A stretch of 64,000 nt of DNA, taken from NCBI RefSeq assembly GCF_002632875.1, contig NZ_NJCX01000010.1:80822-144821 (forward strand). Direction: 5' to 3'. The notes beneath the pieces were generated by a model. That model saw only the letters and a program-made list of their open reading frames with translations, was not told the origin of the DNA and made no database searches. The position numbers were made by a program, and so were the translations under genes. The stretch's first letter is position 1, and each line of letters starts with the position of its first letter. Below, in pieces: positions 39,947 to 51,645 of this stretch. The stretch is from Xenorhabdus kozodoii (GTDB taxonomy: Bacteria > Pseudomonadota > Gammaproteobacteria > Enterobacterales > Enterobacteriaceae).

Positions 39947-41110
39947 ATGATGAATGAACAAAAAACCATTTTCTTTTCCTGTTTTTTATTAGTTATTGGC
40001 TTAATGACCGTTGACTTTTTTAATCCATCCTTGCCTTTTATTTTAAAAGAATTTCAGGTATCACAGGGAAGCATCAAAAATTTAATTGTTATTTATATGA
40101 TAATTCTCGGTGTATCCCAATTTTTCTATGGCAGTATGAGTGACCGTTATGGCAGAAAACCAGCTGTTATTATAGGATTTATGATTGCAATTATTGGCTT
40201 AATGCTATCAGGTTACAGTGAAAAAATCAGTCAGCTCGATTTATCCAGGGCAATAACGGCATTTGGTGCAGCCAGTTTTACTGTTATATCAAGAGCCATT
40301 ATTGTGGATACGTTTAAGGATAATTCAAAACTGAAAAAAGCCTTTTCTTATTTTTCAATGTCTAGCCAACTCTCTCCGGCACTGGCTCCCTTGTGCGGTG
40401 GTTGGCTCCAACAGAAATATAACTGACATATGTCATTTTTTACGCTAGCCGTTATTTATTTTATTGGGCTGATCATTGTGTTATATACCATGAGGGAAAC
40501 TAATACAAAAACGCAAAAACCATCCGGCATTTTTATTCCTTATATCAATTTAGTAAAAAACACACGATTTATTGCGTTTAGTATCGCATCATCATTGATA
40601 TTTTCTTTCACGATTGGGTATTATTCAATTTCGCCTTATGTTTTTCATCAACTTGGCTACACGCCTGTGGAGAATAGTTTCTTTTATCTTGTTTATTCTT
40701 TTGGTATTTTTTCTGGATCATGGTTAATGGGCAGAAATTTTATAAAAACACCACCTGAGAAAATCTATTTTTTAATGCTAATGTCTTATATGGTTATTCT
40801 TTTACTTTTTCTATTGTCAGACTTAAATATCCCCATTACCATTATTGCACTCTCTTTTTTATTGGCTATCATTTCAGGTGCCTCTGCCCCCTTAGCTTTA
40901 GTGCTATGCATGGAGGATGTCACTGAAAACAAAGGAGCCGCTAGCGCATTACAAGGCGCGCTAAAAATGAGTTTTACCGGAATATTCATGATCTTTTTTG
41001 ATTTGTTCCATATAACATCATTTTACCCATTAATTCATATCGTTATAATTTTTACCGTAATGCTGTTTATCATATATTTCTTTTGTAAACACCTTCCCCA
41101 ATATCAATAA
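39947..41110 (+). pseudogene. MFS drug-type transporter (Bcr/CflA family), interrupted by in-frame TGA
   Basis: Two adjacent open stretches (159 and 226 codons) are in the same frame, split only by a TGA at 40424-40426. Joined, they give about 387 residues with 12 helices, the MFS loop motif GSMSDRYGRKPA and a Bcr/CflA-like start (VDFFNPSLPFILKEF). The expected residue at the stop would be Trp (QQKYN-W-HMSFF), one base from TGA. The ribosome binding site AGGATT precedes the start. Families of this type export drugs or metabolites. Unless the TGA is a sequencing error or is read through, the gene is inactive. The AT-rich coding sequence differs from core neighbours. Confidence 0.75.
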
Positions 41111-41131
41111 TCCTTTCTATTCCCCTAAACC

Positions 41132-41162
41132 GATCCGGTGCTCATGCTTAAGTCACCGGATC
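41132..41162. repeat. Inverted repeat after the MFS gene
   Basis: GATCCGGTG / CACCGGATC form a perfect 9-bp stem with a 13-nt loop in the gap between converging genes. No T-tract follows on either strand, so a terminator role is doubtful. Confidence 0.4.
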
Positions 41163-41227
41163 ATAATGGGCAAACTTGAAGTTCGTGCGGGTTCCGTCTT
41201 GGGGGGCTGACGAAAAGGGGGATGGTA

Positions 41228-42133
41228 TTAATATCCGCTACTGGATTGCTGTTGCCATAAGTGCGCCCCCACCAATGCTTTCCAGGGAGAAAAATCGGCC
41301 AGCCATTTTTCTGCTTGTTCCGCGCTAACTTTATCTTCCTGGCTGAGCAAATGTTGGAGATTACGTCTTACGGCAACATCGCCATGCAATGAACCATCCA
41401 GATAACTGAATCCTCGTAGTAAGGCATAATTAACGGTCCACATGCCAATGCCCTTGATAGCAAGCAAACTATTCGTCAGCCGTTTCATTTCATCTTCTCC
41501 TGCTGGGATATTAAGTTCCAATGCCCCAGAATCAATAAGTTGACAAACATTCAATAAGGCATTGGCCTTACTCACAGAAAAACCACACTGACGGAGCTCA
41601 GGCTGCGAACATTGCATCACCTGCTGATAATTAGGGAAACACAGTAACCCAGAAGAGTGTTGCAAACCCAGCGCCTGAATAAAGCGCCGCCGAATGGAAA
41701 TTGCGGCACTTAAACTAATTTGTTGCCCGATAATCGCCCAACTAAGCGCTTCAAAAGGTGTCGCAGACTGGTAAATGCGTAAGCCCGTTTGCCTGCTAAC
41801 CAACGCCCCAATCACGGGATGATCCTGATAGGCAGATTCGAATACGTCAACAGGTTGTTCCAAACCAAGCATATGGGAAGCCAGCGTCGATAGCGCTTCA
41901 GGTTGTGGAGAGCAAACTTTATCACCATCAATATCAAGCTGTATTTTCGCCCTATTGTTTTCCATTGTCATGGTCAAAAGAGCGGGATTTTCGTGCCAAA
42001 TAATGCCTTTTTTAACCTGGCTATCTCGCACGATTTCAGCAACCCCCATTTCATCCCTTTGATGAAAAGCCAAAAAGTCTTTCGTGTGATAATTATTGGG
42101 TAATATAATTTCCGTTAAACAGCTTGCTTTCAT
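41228..42133 (-). CDS. DNA-3-methyladenine glycosylase II (AlkA-like)
   Basis: A 301-residue base-excision repair glycosylase of the HhH-GPD superfamily. The helix-hairpin-helix is in LLAIKGIGMWTVNYALLRG, with the catalytic Asp in LHGDVAVRRNL. An N-terminal AlkA-like domain precedes it. Such enzymes remove alkylated purines. It lacks the Ada methyltransferase domain, and no ada or alkB gene lies nearby. It sits in the accessory patch between tadA and yfhL. Confidence 0.88.
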   Translation of the reverse strand: MKASCLTEIILPNNYHTKDFLAFHQRDEMGVAEIVRDSQVKKGIIWHENPALLTMTMENNRAKIQLDIDGDKVCSPQPEALSTLASHMLGLEQPVDVFESAYQDHPVIGALVSRQTGLRIYQSATPFEALSWAIIGQQISLSAAISIRRRFIQALGLQHSSGLLCFPNYQQVMQCSQPELRQCGFSVSKANALLNVCQLIDSGALELNIPAGEDEMKRLTNSLLAIKGIGMWTVNYALLRGFSYLDGSLHGDVAVRRNLQHLLSQEDKVSAEQAEKWLADFSPWKALVGAHLWQQQSSSGY

Positions 42134-42218
42134 TGGAGTAGCTCCAGAGACACACAGTATGAAGCCACTATCTAACAGACTTTAAGTTTAGATACAATGG
42201 CAAATCAAGCCATTTAGA

Positions 42219-42866
42219 TTACAACGCAATATCATCAATCTTATATTTGGTTAATTCCTGGTTTAATTTTTGGATTTGATATTTTGACGGACTTAACATT
42301 AATAGATAGATAGCAATCCCCATAAGTAAAATCATACTGAAAGTGGCTAGAAAGAAATCTAAAGCACTCCCGATGCTATTACTCAAGGCATCGACTTTGA
42401 ATAAAAACACAACCAATACAACGAATGCCAACGTGAAAAAATACGTTGATAATGTTTTTTCAAAACAATAAGTAAAGTAATAGGAAGGACCAACCTTGAC
42501 TTGAACTATGCCAGAATTTAGGGCGGTATATGTTTTCAACTTTTTAAGAATATCTATATATTCTGGACTCAATCCATTTTGTTTCAGCTTGATAAATATA
42601 TTTCTAAATTTATCAGACTTTATTTTTGTAATATCACACATTATCTCAGAGGCGATTTCATATCTAATATAGTTTTTACTCAAATCATCTAAATAAGCAT
42701 TGTACTCATTGAGGTATTTAACGTATTTTATTGCTCTTCTCTGCCTAAAAACACTGACATCGGCATAAAAATTTTTTAATACAGACAGAATAATACCAAT
42801 AAAAGTCCCGATAGTTCCCAAAACTTTCACGATATCATTGCCATGTTTTATGATGTATTCAAGCAT
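42219..42866 (-). CDS. Membrane protein of unknown function
   Basis: I do not recognise this 215-residue protein. It has one hydrophobic helix near the N-terminus (VLGTIGTFIGIILSVL), a polar middle of about 90 residues rich in Lys, Asn, Ile and Tyr, and two further helices (FTLAFVVLVVFLF and FSMILLMGIAIYLLM) before a short charged tail. The coding sequence is clearly more AT-rich than flanking core genes, suggesting acquisition. It is 85 bp from the AlkA-like gene, same strand, with no obvious operon partner. The small size and three-helix layout do not allow a function to be named. Confidence 0.7.
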   Translation of the reverse strand: MLEYIIKHGNDIVKVLGTIGTFIGIILSVLKNFYADVSVFRQRRAIKYVKYLNEYNAYLDDLSKNYIRYEIASEIMCDITKIKSDKFRNIFIKLKQNGLSPEYIDILKKLKTYTALNSGIVQVKVGPSYYFTYCFEKTLSTYFFTLAFVVLVVFLFKVDALSNSIGSALDFFLATFSMILLMGIAIYLLMLSPSKYQIQKLNQELTKYKIDDIAL

Positions 42867-43488
<622 letters not shown>

Positions 43489-43489
43489 A

Positions 43490-43870
43490 TTAACTTTCCA
43501 ATATCACCGTCGCGCAGGCATAACGCCGTTCATCTGCCAGTGTGACATGCATGGATTTAACCTTCAGTTTTTCAGCCAACACTTCGGCTTCTCCATGAAG
43601 TTTTAACGTGGGTTTTCCCAACGGATCATTAATCACTTCAAATTGATTAAAGGCCAGCCCATTGCGGATACCGGTTCCAAATGCTTTGGCTACCGCTTCC
43701 TTGACAGCGAAGCGCTTTGCCAAAAAGCGAATAGGCTGGTTATGTTGTTGATATTGCTGCCACTCTCCGTCACTCAAAACGCGCTTTGCCAGGCGTTCGC
43801 CTGAACGCCCGACAATTTCTTCAATGCGGGATATTTCAACAATATCAGTGCCTAATCCAATAATGGCCAT
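43490..43870 (-). CDS. acpS: Holo-[acyl-carrier-protein] synthase
   Basis: The 126-residue enzyme (same length as E. coli) transfers 4'-phosphopantetheine from CoA to acyl carrier protein. Mg-binding Asp is in [15 protein letters not shown], with [20 protein letters not shown] as the second signature. The start ATG overlaps the pdxJ stop by one base, indicating translational coupling. Confidence 0.97.
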   Translation of the reverse strand: MAIIGLGTDIVEISRIEEIVGRSGERLAKRVLSDGEWQQYQQHNQPIRFLAKRFAVKEAVAKAFGTGIRNGLAFNQFEVINDPLGKPTLKLHGEAEVLAEKLKVKSMHVTLADERRYACATVILES

Positions 43871-44601
43871 TAACGGCGAGCTTCCCGCAACAACGTTTTC
43901 ATATCCGCAACCGCCGCAGGTAAGCCACTAAATACAGCACGGCCAATAATGGCATGCCCTATATTCAACTCATAAATTTCAGGTAAGGCTGCAATACGTT
44001 GTACATTGTGATAGGTCAAGCCATGGCCTGCATTGACTTTCAGCCCTTTAGCTGCCGCGTAAGTTACAGCTTGTTTGATGCGCTGGAACTCTTTTTCCTG
44101 TTGTCTTTCATCCTCAGCATCGGCATACGCACCAGTGTGGATCTCAATAAAGGGTGCACCAACCTCGACCGCAGCATCAATTTGCTGGTGATCGGCATCA
44201 ATGAACAAAGACACCAGAATCCCCGCTTCCGATAAAGCCTTAACAGCCGCCGCAATGTGCCCTTTTTGCCCCAGCACATCCAAGCCGCCTTCGGTTGTGA
44301 CTTCTTGTCGTTTTTCAGGCACTAAGCAACAAAAAGCAGGCTTGATTTGGCAAGCAATCCCCACCATTTCGTCTGTCACCGCCATTTCAAGGTTCATACG
44401 AGTTTGGATTGTTTTTCTTAATAATTGAACATCTCTGTCAGTGATATGGCGGCGATCTTCACGCAAATGAACGGTGATACCATCAGCACCGGCTTGCTCG
44501 GCAACAAATGCAGCCTGAACGGGATCTGGATAGGGTGTCCCACGGGCATTACGTAAGGTTGCAATGTGATCAATGTTGATACCTAACAATACCTCAGCCA
44601 T
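43870..44601 (-). CDS. pdxJ: Pyridoxine 5'-phosphate synthase
   Basis: A 243-residue TIM-barrel enzyme making pyridoxine 5'-phosphate from 1-deoxyxylulose phosphate and aminoacetone phosphate derivative. It is recognised by [17 protein letters not shown] and [15 protein letters not shown], and the C-terminal [17 protein letters not shown] 44601 matches the family length; an in-frame ATG 30 bp upstream is less likely. It lies upstream of acpS with a one-base overlap, and downstream of recO. Confidence 0.97.
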   Translation of the reverse strand: MAEVLLGINIDHIATLRNARGTPYPDPVQAAFVAEQAGADGITVHLREDRRHITDRDVQLLRKTIQTRMNLEMAVTDEMVGIACQIKPAFCCLVPEKRQEVTTEGGLDVLGQKGHIAAAVKALSEAGILVSLFIDADHQQIDAAVEVGAPFIEIHTGAYADAEDERQQEKEFQRIKQAVTYAAAKGLKVNAGHGLTYHNVQRIAALPEIYELNIGHAIIGRAVFSGLPAAVADMKTLLREARR

Positions 44602-44669
44602 TTTTAGCTCCTGCAATAACATAAGATTCAATAAAGTCTACACTCTTCATCATGAAAAAGCGGCCTACT

Positions 44670-45407
44670 TTAATTTTCATTTTTCTTGTTGGGATTATCA
44701 GTTTTTTTACGCACAAATTGACGAAATAGTTCACGGCTCTTTAGCGGTTTCCCCCCTAAATAGGGCTTCAAGGCAATGCGGGTAAAACGCTTCGCCGCTT
44801 TCAAAGTCGCCTGATCGGGAAATTCACCACTTGCCAGCGCCTTGAGTTCATAGCCAGTAAAACTGTCATGATCTACCACCAAACTGGCGATAAACCCTTT
44901 TTCTTCACGATAACGGTAAGTCATTGTATCCAATACAGGTTCGCCACTTCCTGCACAGTGAAGATAATCGACACCGTAACCCATATTGGTAAGTAACGCT
45001 AATTCAAAACGACGCAATGCACATTCGGGTGTCAATTCACTCGCCGCAAGAGCCTGTAAGCATTGGAGGTAATCAAAAAAAAGCGCGGGATAGGCTGTTC
45101 CTTGCTCAAGAACTCTGGACAGCAGTTCATTCACATACAAGCCGCTGTAGAGCACACTTCCGGTTAAGGGGAGAGCCAATGAAATAGGCTCTGCATCCCT
45201 TAATGTCTTGATTTCACCCCGCCCACTCCAGCGAATGAGCAACGGGGTGAAAGGTTGCAAGCAACCCTTTAAATGAGAGCGACGGCTGCGTGCCCCTTTC
45301 GCTAAAACACGTACCCGCCCTTCATTTTCAGTAAAGAGATCCAGCAGTAAACTGGTTTCACTGTAAGGGCGCCCATGAAGCACAAAGGCTCTCTGCCAGC
45401 CGTCCAC
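44670..45407 (-). CDS. recO: Recombination mediator RecO
   Basis: A 245-residue protein (242 in E. coli) with an N-terminal OB fold ([18 protein letters not shown]) and a helical C-terminal domain. It helps load RecA at SSB-coated gaps with RecR. The start is GTG at 45407, 9 bp after the era stop, with AAGG upstream. It belongs to the rnc-era-recO operon. Confidence 0.96.
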   Translation of the reverse strand: MDGWQRAFVLHGRPYSETSLLLDLFTENEGRVRVLAKGARSRRSHLKGCLQPFTPLLIRWSGRGEIKTLRDAEPISLALPLTGSVLYSGLYVNELLSRVLEQGTAYPALFFDYLQCLQALAASELTPECALRRFELALLTNMGYGVDYLHCAGSGEPVLDTMTYRYREEKGFIASLVVDHDSFTGYELKALASGEFPDQATLKAAKRFTRIALKPYLGGKPLKSRELFRQFVRKKTDNPNKKNEN

Positions 45408-45416
45408 TAATCAGCC

Positions 45417-46322
45417 TTATAAGTCGTCAACGTAACCGAGGCTACGCAGCGCCCGTTCATCATCAGCCCAACCGGATTTGACTTTCACCCACAATTCTAA
45501 GTGGACTTTCATATCAAACAGCTTTTCCATATCTTGGCGGGCTTCTATGCCGATTTTCTTGATCTTGCTGCCTTTATTACCAATCACCATTTTCTTCTGG
45601 CCATCACGCTCTACCAGAATCAAACCGTGGATTGTATACCCTCCACGTTCATTGGTAATAAATTGTTCAATTTCCACTGTCACGGAATAGGGCAGTTCAT
45701 CACCCAAGAAACGCATCAGTTTTTCACGGATAATCTCGGACGCCATAAAACGCTGTGAGCGATCAGTGATGTAATCCTCAGGGAAGTGATGATCCGCCTG
45801 TGGCATATGATCACGCACTAATTTGGCGACTGTATCAAGATTCATGCCTTTTTCGGCGCTAATCGGCACAACATCGATAAAATTCATCTGTTGGCTAAGG
45901 AAACCGATATGTGGCAGCAAAATCGCTTTATCTGTCACATTGTCCACTTTATTGATAGCCAATAAGACAGGGCAACGCAAATGACGCAACTTGTTCACCA
46001 CCATTTCATCATCGGGTGTCCAGTGCGTGCCTTCCACAACAAAAATAACCAGTTCAACATCACCAATAGAGCTGCTCGCCGCACGGTTCATCAATCGGTT
46101 GATCGCACGCTTTTCTTCAATATGAAGACCGGGTGTATCAACATAGATAGTTTGGTAAGCCCCTTCCGTATGGATCCCCATGATGCGATGCCGCGTCGTT
46201 TGAGGTTTACGGGAAGTGATGGATACTTTTTGCCCCAATAATCGATTCAATAATGTTGACTTACCGACATTGGGACGACCGACTATTGCAACAAATCCAC
46301 AATAGTTTTTTTCTTCGCTCAT
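45417..46322 (-). CDS. era: Ribosome assembly GTPase Era
   Basis: A 301-residue GTPase (same length as E. coli) that binds the 3' end of 16S rRNA during 30S maturation. G motifs [17 protein letters not shown] and NKVD are present, with a C-terminal KH domain ([13 protein letters not shown]). ATG overlaps the rnc stop in an ATGA, indicating coupling. Confidence 0.98.
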   Translation of the reverse strand: MSEEKNYCGFVAIVGRPNVGKSTLLNRLLGQKVSITSRKPQTTRHRIMGIHTEGAYQTIYVDTPGLHIEEKRAINRLMNRAASSSIGDVELVIFVVEGTHWTPDDEMVVNKLRHLRCPVLLAINKVDNVTDKAILLPHIGFLSQQMNFIDVVPISAEKGMNLDTVAKLVRDHMPQADHHFPEDYITDRSQRFMASEIIREKLMRFLGDELPYSVTVEIEQFITNERGGYTIHGLILVERDGQKKMVIGNKGSKIKKIGIEARQDMEKLFDMKVHLELWVKVKSGWADDERALRSLGYVDDL

Positions 46323-46999
46323 TCAAGCTCCAGTTGTTTTAATGCTTGTTCTGCAGCCGCCTGTTCTGCCTTGCGGCGACTGGAACCAACTCCTCTGACG
46401 GGTTGTTCAAATCCACTGATCTGGCAGTGAATGGTAAATTCCTGATCGTGTGCTTCCCCACGAACCTGAACAACCAGATATGTAGGCAACGGCAAATGAC
46501 GCCCTTGCAAATATTCTTGTAAACGTGTTTTGGGATCTTTTTGCTTATCGCCTGGGCTAATTTCATTCAAACGGGCTTCATACCAATTCAGGATGATCAT
46601 TTCGATGGTTTGAATATCGCTATCAAGAAAAATAGCGCCAATTAAAGCCTCTACACTATCCGCTAAAATGGATTCGCGACGATGCCCTCCACTTTTTAAC
46701 TCACCCGGCCCCAGACGCAGGCATTCACCTAATTCAAATTCTCTGGCCAGCTCTGCCAACGTATTACCACGCACCAGTGTCGCTCGCATGCGGCTCATAT
46801 CCCCTTCATCAACACGGGGAAAACGCTGGTAAAGGGCGTTAGCAATGACAAAACTCAGGATTGAATCACCAAGAAATTCCAAACGTTCATTATGCTTACT
46901 GCTGGCACTACGGTGAGTCAACGCTTGAAGCAACAAATCGTGCTGTTTAAAGCTATACCCTAGCTTATGTTGTAACCGGTTCGTTATTATGGAGTTCAT
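46319..46999 (-). CDS. rnc: Ribonuclease III
   Basis: The 226-residue double-strand-specific RNase (same length as E. coli) processes rRNA and some mRNAs. The catalytic signature [13 protein letters not shown] and Mg ligands ([18 protein letters not shown]) are intact, and a dsRNA-binding domain ends the protein. It overlaps era by 4 bp. In E. coli RNase III cleaves a structured leader of its own message; a long imperfect hairpin upstream here could serve similarly. Confidence 0.98.
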   Translation of the reverse strand: MNSIITNRLQHKLGYSFKQHDLLLQALTHRSASSKHNERLEFLGDSILSFVIANALYQRFPRVDEGDMSRMRATLVRGNTLAELAREFELGECLRLGPGELKSGGHRRESILADSVEALIGAIFLDSDIQTIEMIILNWYEARLNEISPGDKQKDPKTRLQEYLQGRHLPLPTYLVVQVRGEAHDQEFTIHCQISGFEQPVRGVGSSRRKAEQAAAEQALKQLELE

Positions 47000-47038
47000 G
47001 TGCTACCAATTCAGTTAGAATTTATCAAATAAAAGCAC

Positions 47039-47136
47039 ACGCAACAGACCTGTGAGGCGATACCATTGCGGTATACCTTACAAAACTGTTGCGTTTGCAC
47101 TGGCTCCCAAGGGATTCGTTATCTTAGGGAGCCAGT
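47039..47136 (-). promoter_or_regulatory. Structured leader upstream of rnc
   Basis: ACGCAACAG (47039-47047) pairs with CTGTTGCGT (47086-47094), enclosing a second imperfect stem around GCGATACC / GGTATACC. Next to it ACTGGCTCCC (47099-47108) pairs with GGGAGCCAGT (47127-47136). Together these could form extended double-stranded RNA in the rnc leader. Confidence 0.5.
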
Positions 47137-47199
47137 CATCTCGTTTGAAAGAATATTCTACACTGTGGGATAAATTAATGCTGCGCTAATATAGAAATA

Positions 47200-48171
47200 T
47201 TAGTGAATTCCCCCAATGCGGCTGAAACGCACGCCGGTCGGCCATTCACCTTCCTGTTTTTCAAAGCTCATCCAAATGGCGGTTGCACGGCCTACCAGAT
47301 TTTTTTCCGGTACAAATCCCCATGAACGACTGTCATCGCTATTGTCGCGGTTATCCCCCATCGCAAAATATTGCCCTTTAGGAACAACCCAAGTGCCCAT
47401 TGGCAAACCTTCCTGAGAGAAACTGGGGACGCGTTGTATGATAGGGATGGTCAAAATAGAGTGTGACACATTACCTAGATTTTCGACCCTTTCATTCTGG
47501 CGCAGAGAGTATGGCCCTATTGGTTCATCAACTGGCACTTGATAAACACCATTTATTCTCATTCCTTCTGGTGTTATATCTTCTTTTAGCGTCCATTCAC
47601 TTGGAAACACACTCCGATAAGTCACCGGTAAGTCACCTTTACATTCCGCATTCCAACCGCAGCCAGGGTAAACCTGAAGCTCTTTTTTGACGTCATCGTA
47701 AACGATCTTATCCCCAGGCAAGCCAATGATTCGTTTTACAAAATCTATGCTTGGGTTCTTCGGATATTTGAAAACAGCAATATCTCCACGCTTAGGTTCG
47801 CCAGTCTTAATTAAGGTTGTTTGCGTAATCGGATCTTTTAAACCATAAGCAAATTTTTCAACCAGAATGAAATCCCCGATCAGCAGTGTTGGCATCATTG
47901 AACCCGAAGGGATCTGAAAAGGTTCATACACGAAAGAGCGTAGAACCAATACAATGGCTAACACGGGGAAGACAGATGCAAGTGTCTCAATCCATGAAGG
48001 TTTATTCAGTTCTTTAGCCAAAGTTTCCTGAGTTTCTGCGCCTGTCGCCTGTCCCTGAATGTGAGCAAGTTTTTTCTTACGTTCAGGTGCGAACTTGAAT
48101 CGCTCTATGCACCAGAGAATACCGGTGATTAACGTTGCTAACGTTAATATCAAGGCAAAAGTGTTAGCCAT
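47200..48171 (-). CDS. lepB: Signal peptidase I
   Basis: A 323-residue inner-membrane protease that removes signal peptides from exported proteins. It has two N-terminal membrane helices, the nucleophile Ser in IPSGSMMPTLL and the general-base Lys in SIDFVKRIIGLPGD, plus GDNRDNSDDSR near the C-terminus. Length is near E. coli LepB (324). It lies 22 bp downstream of lepA, as in the lepA-lepB operon. Confidence 0.98.
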   Translation of the reverse strand: MANTFALILTLATLITGILWCIERFKFAPERKKKLAHIQGQATGAETQETLAKELNKPSWIETLASVFPVLAIVLVLRSFVYEPFQIPSGSMMPTLLIGDFILVEKFAYGLKDPITQTTLIKTGEPKRGDIAVFKYPKNPSIDFVKRIIGLPGDKIVYDDVKKELQVYPGCGWNAECKGDLPVTYRSVFPSEWTLKEDITPEGMRINGVYQVPVDEPIGPYSLRQNERVENLGNVSHSILTIPIIQRVPSFSQEGLPMGTWVVPKGQYFAMGDNRDNSDDSRSWGFVPEKNLVGRATAIWMSFEKQEGEWPTGVRFSRIGGIH

Positions 48172-48193
48172 TTGATCTCCTTACGGATCTTTG

Positions 48194-49990
48194 TTAATTA
48201 TCTTTGCCAACGTGCAGAATCGCTAAGAAGGCTTCCTGCGGCAGTTCAACGTTTCCGACCTGCTTCATGCGTTTTTTACCTTCTTTCTGTTTCTGCAATA
48301 GCTTTTTCTTACGGCTGACGTCACCACCATAACATTTCGCCAATACGTTCTTGCGCAACTGTTTAACGGTAGAACGCGCAATAATATGAGCACCGATGGC
48401 AGCCTGAATGGCAATGTCAAATTGCTGGCGTGGGATCAAATCCTTCATTTTTTCCACCAGCTCACGCCCACGATATTGCGAATTGTCACGGTGAGTAATC
48501 AATGCCAGCGCATCAACACGCTCGCCATTAATCAAGACATCCACACGAACCATGTCTGCGTTCTGGAAACGAATAAAGTTATAATCCAGGGACGCATAAC
48601 CACGGGATGTCGATTTCAGGCGGTCAAAGAAATCCAGCACAACTTCAGCCATTGGGATTTCATAAGTCAGTGCAACCTGATTGCCGTGGTAGACCATGTT
48701 CGTCTGCACACCGCGTTTTTCTATGCAGAGTGTAATGACATTGCCAAGGTACTCTTTCGGTAACAACATGTGACATTCTGCAATCGGCTCACGCAGTTCT
48801 TTAATGTTGTTTAATGGCGGTAACTTGGATGGACTATCAACGTAAATAATATCATCACTGACTGTCTCAACTTCATAAACCACTGTTGGAGCCGTGGTGA
48901 TCAAGTCGAGATCATATTCACGTTCCAAACGCTCCTGAATAATTTCCATATGCAGTAAGCCAAGGAAACCACAGCGGAAACCGAAGCCCAATGCAGTGGA
49001 ACTTTCTGGCTCATAGAATAATGACGCGTCATTTAAGCTCAGTTTACCCAATGCATCACGGAACGCTTCATAGTCATCAGAACTTATCGGGAACAACCCC
49101 GCATAAACTTGCGGTTTGACCTTTTTAAAACCAGGCAGGGCTTTTTCCGCAGGCTGACGGGCCGTTGTCAGTGTATCCCCAACTGGCGCCCCCAGAATAT
49201 CTTTGATGGCACAGACTAACCAGCCGACTTCACCACAATTCAATACATCACGATCAATACGTTTTGGCGTGAAGATGCCCAAACGATCAGCGTTATAGAC
49301 TTGCCCGGTGCTCATTACCTTGATTTTATCACCCTTGCGTAACGTACCGTTTTTAATACGGACAAGTGAAACAACACCCAGGTAATTATCAAACCATGAG
49401 TCAATAATCAGGGCCTGCAACGGTGAATCAGGATCGCCTTCTGGTGGGGGTATCTCTTTCACCAGACGTTCAATAACATCTTGTACGCCCACCCCTGTTT
49501 TCGCAGAACAACGAACAGCATCTGTTGCATCAATACCAACAATCTCTTCAATTTCTTCTGCGACACGCTCTGGTTCAGCGGCAGGGAGGTCAATTTTGTT
49601 CAGAACTGGCACCACTTCCAGATCCATTTCAATGGCGGTATAGCAGTTAGCTAATGTTTGAGCTTCAACACCCTGCCCCGCATCCACAACCAACAAAGCG
49701 CCTTCACAAGCAGCCAGAGAGCGGGAAACCTCGTAAGAGAAGTCAACATGGCCTGGTGTATCGATAAAGTTTAATTGGTAAACTTGCCCGTCATTTGCCT
49801 TGTAATCAAGAGTGACACTTTGGGCTTTGATCGTGATCCCGCGCTCACGTTCAAGATCCATTGAGTCCAGTACTTGCGCTGCCATTTCGCGATCAGACAG
49901 ACCACCACAAATTTGAATAATCCGGTCAGATAGCGTGGATTTACCGTGGTCAATGTGGGCGATAATGGAGAAATTTCGTATTTGCTTCAT
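48194..49990 (-). CDS. lepA: Translation elongation factor 4 (LepA)
   Basis: A 598-residue translational GTPase (599 in E. coli) involved in ribosome biogenesis and initiation. The P-loop [14 protein letters not shown], switch [11 protein letters not shown] and DTPGHVDF are present, along with the LepA-specific C-terminal domain ([17 protein letters not shown]). It is upstream of lepB in the usual operon. Confidence 0.98.
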   Translation of the reverse strand: MKQIRNFSIIAHIDHGKSTLSDRIIQICGGLSDREMAAQVLDSMDLERERGITIKAQSVTLDYKANDGQVYQLNFIDTPGHVDFSYEVSRSLAACEGALLVVDAGQGVEAQTLANCYTAIEMDLEVVPVLNKIDLPAAEPERVAEEIEEIVGIDATDAVRCSAKTGVGVQDVIERLVKEIPPPEGDPDSPLQALIIDSWFDNYLGVVSLVRIKNGTLRKGDKIKVMSTGQVYNADRLGIFTPKRIDRDVLNCGEVGWLVCAIKDILGAPVGDTLTTARQPAEKALPGFKKVKPQVYAGLFPISSDDYEAFRDALGKLSLNDASLFYEPESSTALGFGFRCGFLGLLHMEIIQERLEREYDLDLITTAPTVVYEVETVSDDIIYVDSPSKLPPLNNIKELREPIAECHMLLPKEYLGNVITLCIEKRGVQTNMVYHGNQVALTYEIPMAEVVLDFFDRLKSTSRGYASLDYNFIRFQNADMVRVDVLINGERVDALALITHRDNSQYRGRELVEKMKDLIPRQQFDIAIQAAIGAHIIARSTVKQLRKNVLAKCYGGDVSRKKKLLQKQKEGKKRMKQVGNVELPQEAFLAILHVGKDN

Positions 49991-50218
49991 TATTAAATCT
50001 TTTTTGCCTTAATATTTCTGAATATTCGCCTATGGACACATTGATGGACATAAAGCGACAGTTTATGGGTTCGGCCACTGGCCTAAGGGATCGTATTCTA
50101 CATGCCAAACCCGTGAAAACCAAACTCATGAAAACTTAGCCATGCCTGTCGTTTTCAGTATGACCGGGTCATTTTCAGTAATGATAAATTAAAGTTGAAA
50201 TTCGAATGGTAAAACAGA

Positions 50219-50683
50219 TTATTCTTGCTGTAGAACCTTAATCGAATCAGGAGGTAAACCAATTTGTAACACAACAGGTTGGTATGCTTGCAAATTATCC
50301 CAATACGCAGCAATCTTGCGGGCAGTGAAGAAACCAACAAATCCACCGCTAATTCCCCCTAAACAGATCCATAATTGGTCAATCGTCCAAAACTGGAAAA
50401 GTGCGGCGCCCAAAAACAATCCCAACAAGGGGGTCAAATAAACCAGCATAGCTGAGCGTAGCAGGCTGCTTTCAGGAATACCGACTTCGACCTTCTGGCC
50501 TGGTTGCAGCGGTTGGGTAATTTCCAGCTCCAACTGATGGATGCTTTCTGGCCCTATTTTTTCCAGTAAATAAGAACCACAGGCGGCTTTAGCCTGGCAG
50601 CTACTGCAACCTGAAGATGAGCCATAGCGTAACAATGCACGCCCCTTTTGCCAACGGACAACCGTTGCCCACTCTTTAACCAT
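50219..50683 (-). CDS. rseC: RseC (SoxR-reducing system / sigma-E regulator)
   Basis: A 154-residue inner-membrane protein with an N-terminal Cys-rich segment (GSSSGCSSCQAKAACGSYLL) and two helices (LRSAMLVYLTPLLGLFLGAALF and LWICLGGISGGFVGFF). RseC has a weak role in sigma-E control and is implicated in SoxR reduction. Its ATG overlaps the rseB stop by one base. It is the last gene of the rpoE-rseABC operon. Confidence 0.95.
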   Translation of the reverse strand: MVKEWATVVRWQKGRALLRYGSSSGCSSCQAKAACGSYLLEKIGPESIHQLELEITQPLQPGQKVEVGIPESSLLRSAMLVYLTPLLGLFLGAALFQFWTIDQLWICLGGISGGFVGFFTARKIAAYWDNLQAYQPVVLQIGLPPDSIKVLQQE

Positions 50684-51645
50684 CAGTTTTTTTCTCCCGT
50701 AAACATCACGCTTGCCGCAATTCGCTCGGCTGTTGCAAAAGGCAATTCACCAATGACTGTGATGCTATGTTTATCTCCGGTCAAAGTATAAACCGTTCTC
50801 CTGCCTTGTCGAAAGGGTGGCCCATCAACAACCTTTGTACCTGAGTTCACGACATTGACCGAGAAATTAAACAACCCATCACTATACATGATAGATTCCA
50901 ACCACTCTGTCTCTGATATCTTCCCGCTGTTACGGGAAATTTCTTTGAAACCCTCCGGCATTTCTGCAACCCGCCAATTGAACTTCAGTTTGTTGGCCGG
51001 GGAAATGAGTAACATAGGCGGCAATTTCAAATCAGTAATCGCGTTCAGTGCCGTTTTAACATCGCCATTCACCGTTGATGACACGACACGGAATTGCTCA
51101 ATGACTGTTTTATTATCCTTATCTAATAGGTCTATCAACAGAGGAAGATGATTTTTTTCATCAATCAGGAGGTTATAGTTATAGCGGGATTTATCTTTCG
51201 ATATGATGCGAACAAAATTCACGGGATGATCGCCAACGTGCGTACTCCCTGCATCAATGAAACGATAAAAATTTTGCAATTGGGTAAAATCAGCGAAGAT
51301 GATTGGCGGAAGATAATCGACGATATGGGTGCTACGTATACTAAATGAATCCAATCCAGGCTCGTAATAGCTGATTTGGTCACCGCGCTGGATAATTTCT
51401 CTACGTGAGCCATCCATTTGGATGATTTGGGCGATAACTTGTCCATCAATAATGGCATGACGGTAACGCAAGGGAACAAGAAATTGTTGCCCTAAAATGA
51501 TAAAACCAAACTCATAATCCAGCGTTTGTACCGCCTTACTCATATCCTGCAACAAAGCCTCAGCACGGCTTTGTTGCGCTGAGGCTTTTAGAGGATTGAT
51601 CAGGCTACTCGCCAATAAAAAAACGACAACCCAAGTCTGTTTCAT
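50683..51645 (-). CDS. rseB: Periplasmic sigma-E negative regulator RseB
   Basis: A 320-residue periplasmic protein with a cleavable signal peptide (VVVFLLASSLINPLKASAQ). It binds the periplasmic domain of RseA and lipopolysaccharide-related signals, protecting RseA from DegS. The MucB/RseB lipid-binding domain segments LLQDMSKAVQTLDYEF and ISYYEPGLDSF are recognisable. ATG 51645 overlaps the rseA stop (TGATG), so translation is coupled; a GTG one codon earlier is less likely. Confidence 0.96.
   Translation of the reverse strand: MKQTWVVVFLLASSLINPLKASAQQSRAEALLQDMSKAVQTLDYEFGFIILGQQFLVPLRYRHAIIDGQVIAQIIQMDGSRREIIQRGDQISYYEPGLDSFSIRSTHIVDYLPPIIFADFTQLQNFYRFIDAGSTHVGDHPVNFVRIISKDKSRYNYNLLIDEKNHLPLLIDLLDKDNKTVIEQFRVVSSTVNGDVKTALNAITDLKLPPMLLISPANKLKFNWRVAEMPEGFKEISRNSGKISETEWLESIMYSDGLFNFSVNVVNSGTKVVDGPPFRQGRRTVYTLTGDKHSITVIGELPFATAERIAASVMFTGEKN

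Noticed and set aside
41163..41227. AACTTGAAGTT near the MFS gene as a fourth repeat copy
   Set aside because: Only one short arm matches; no terminal TATAC ends or central hairpin.
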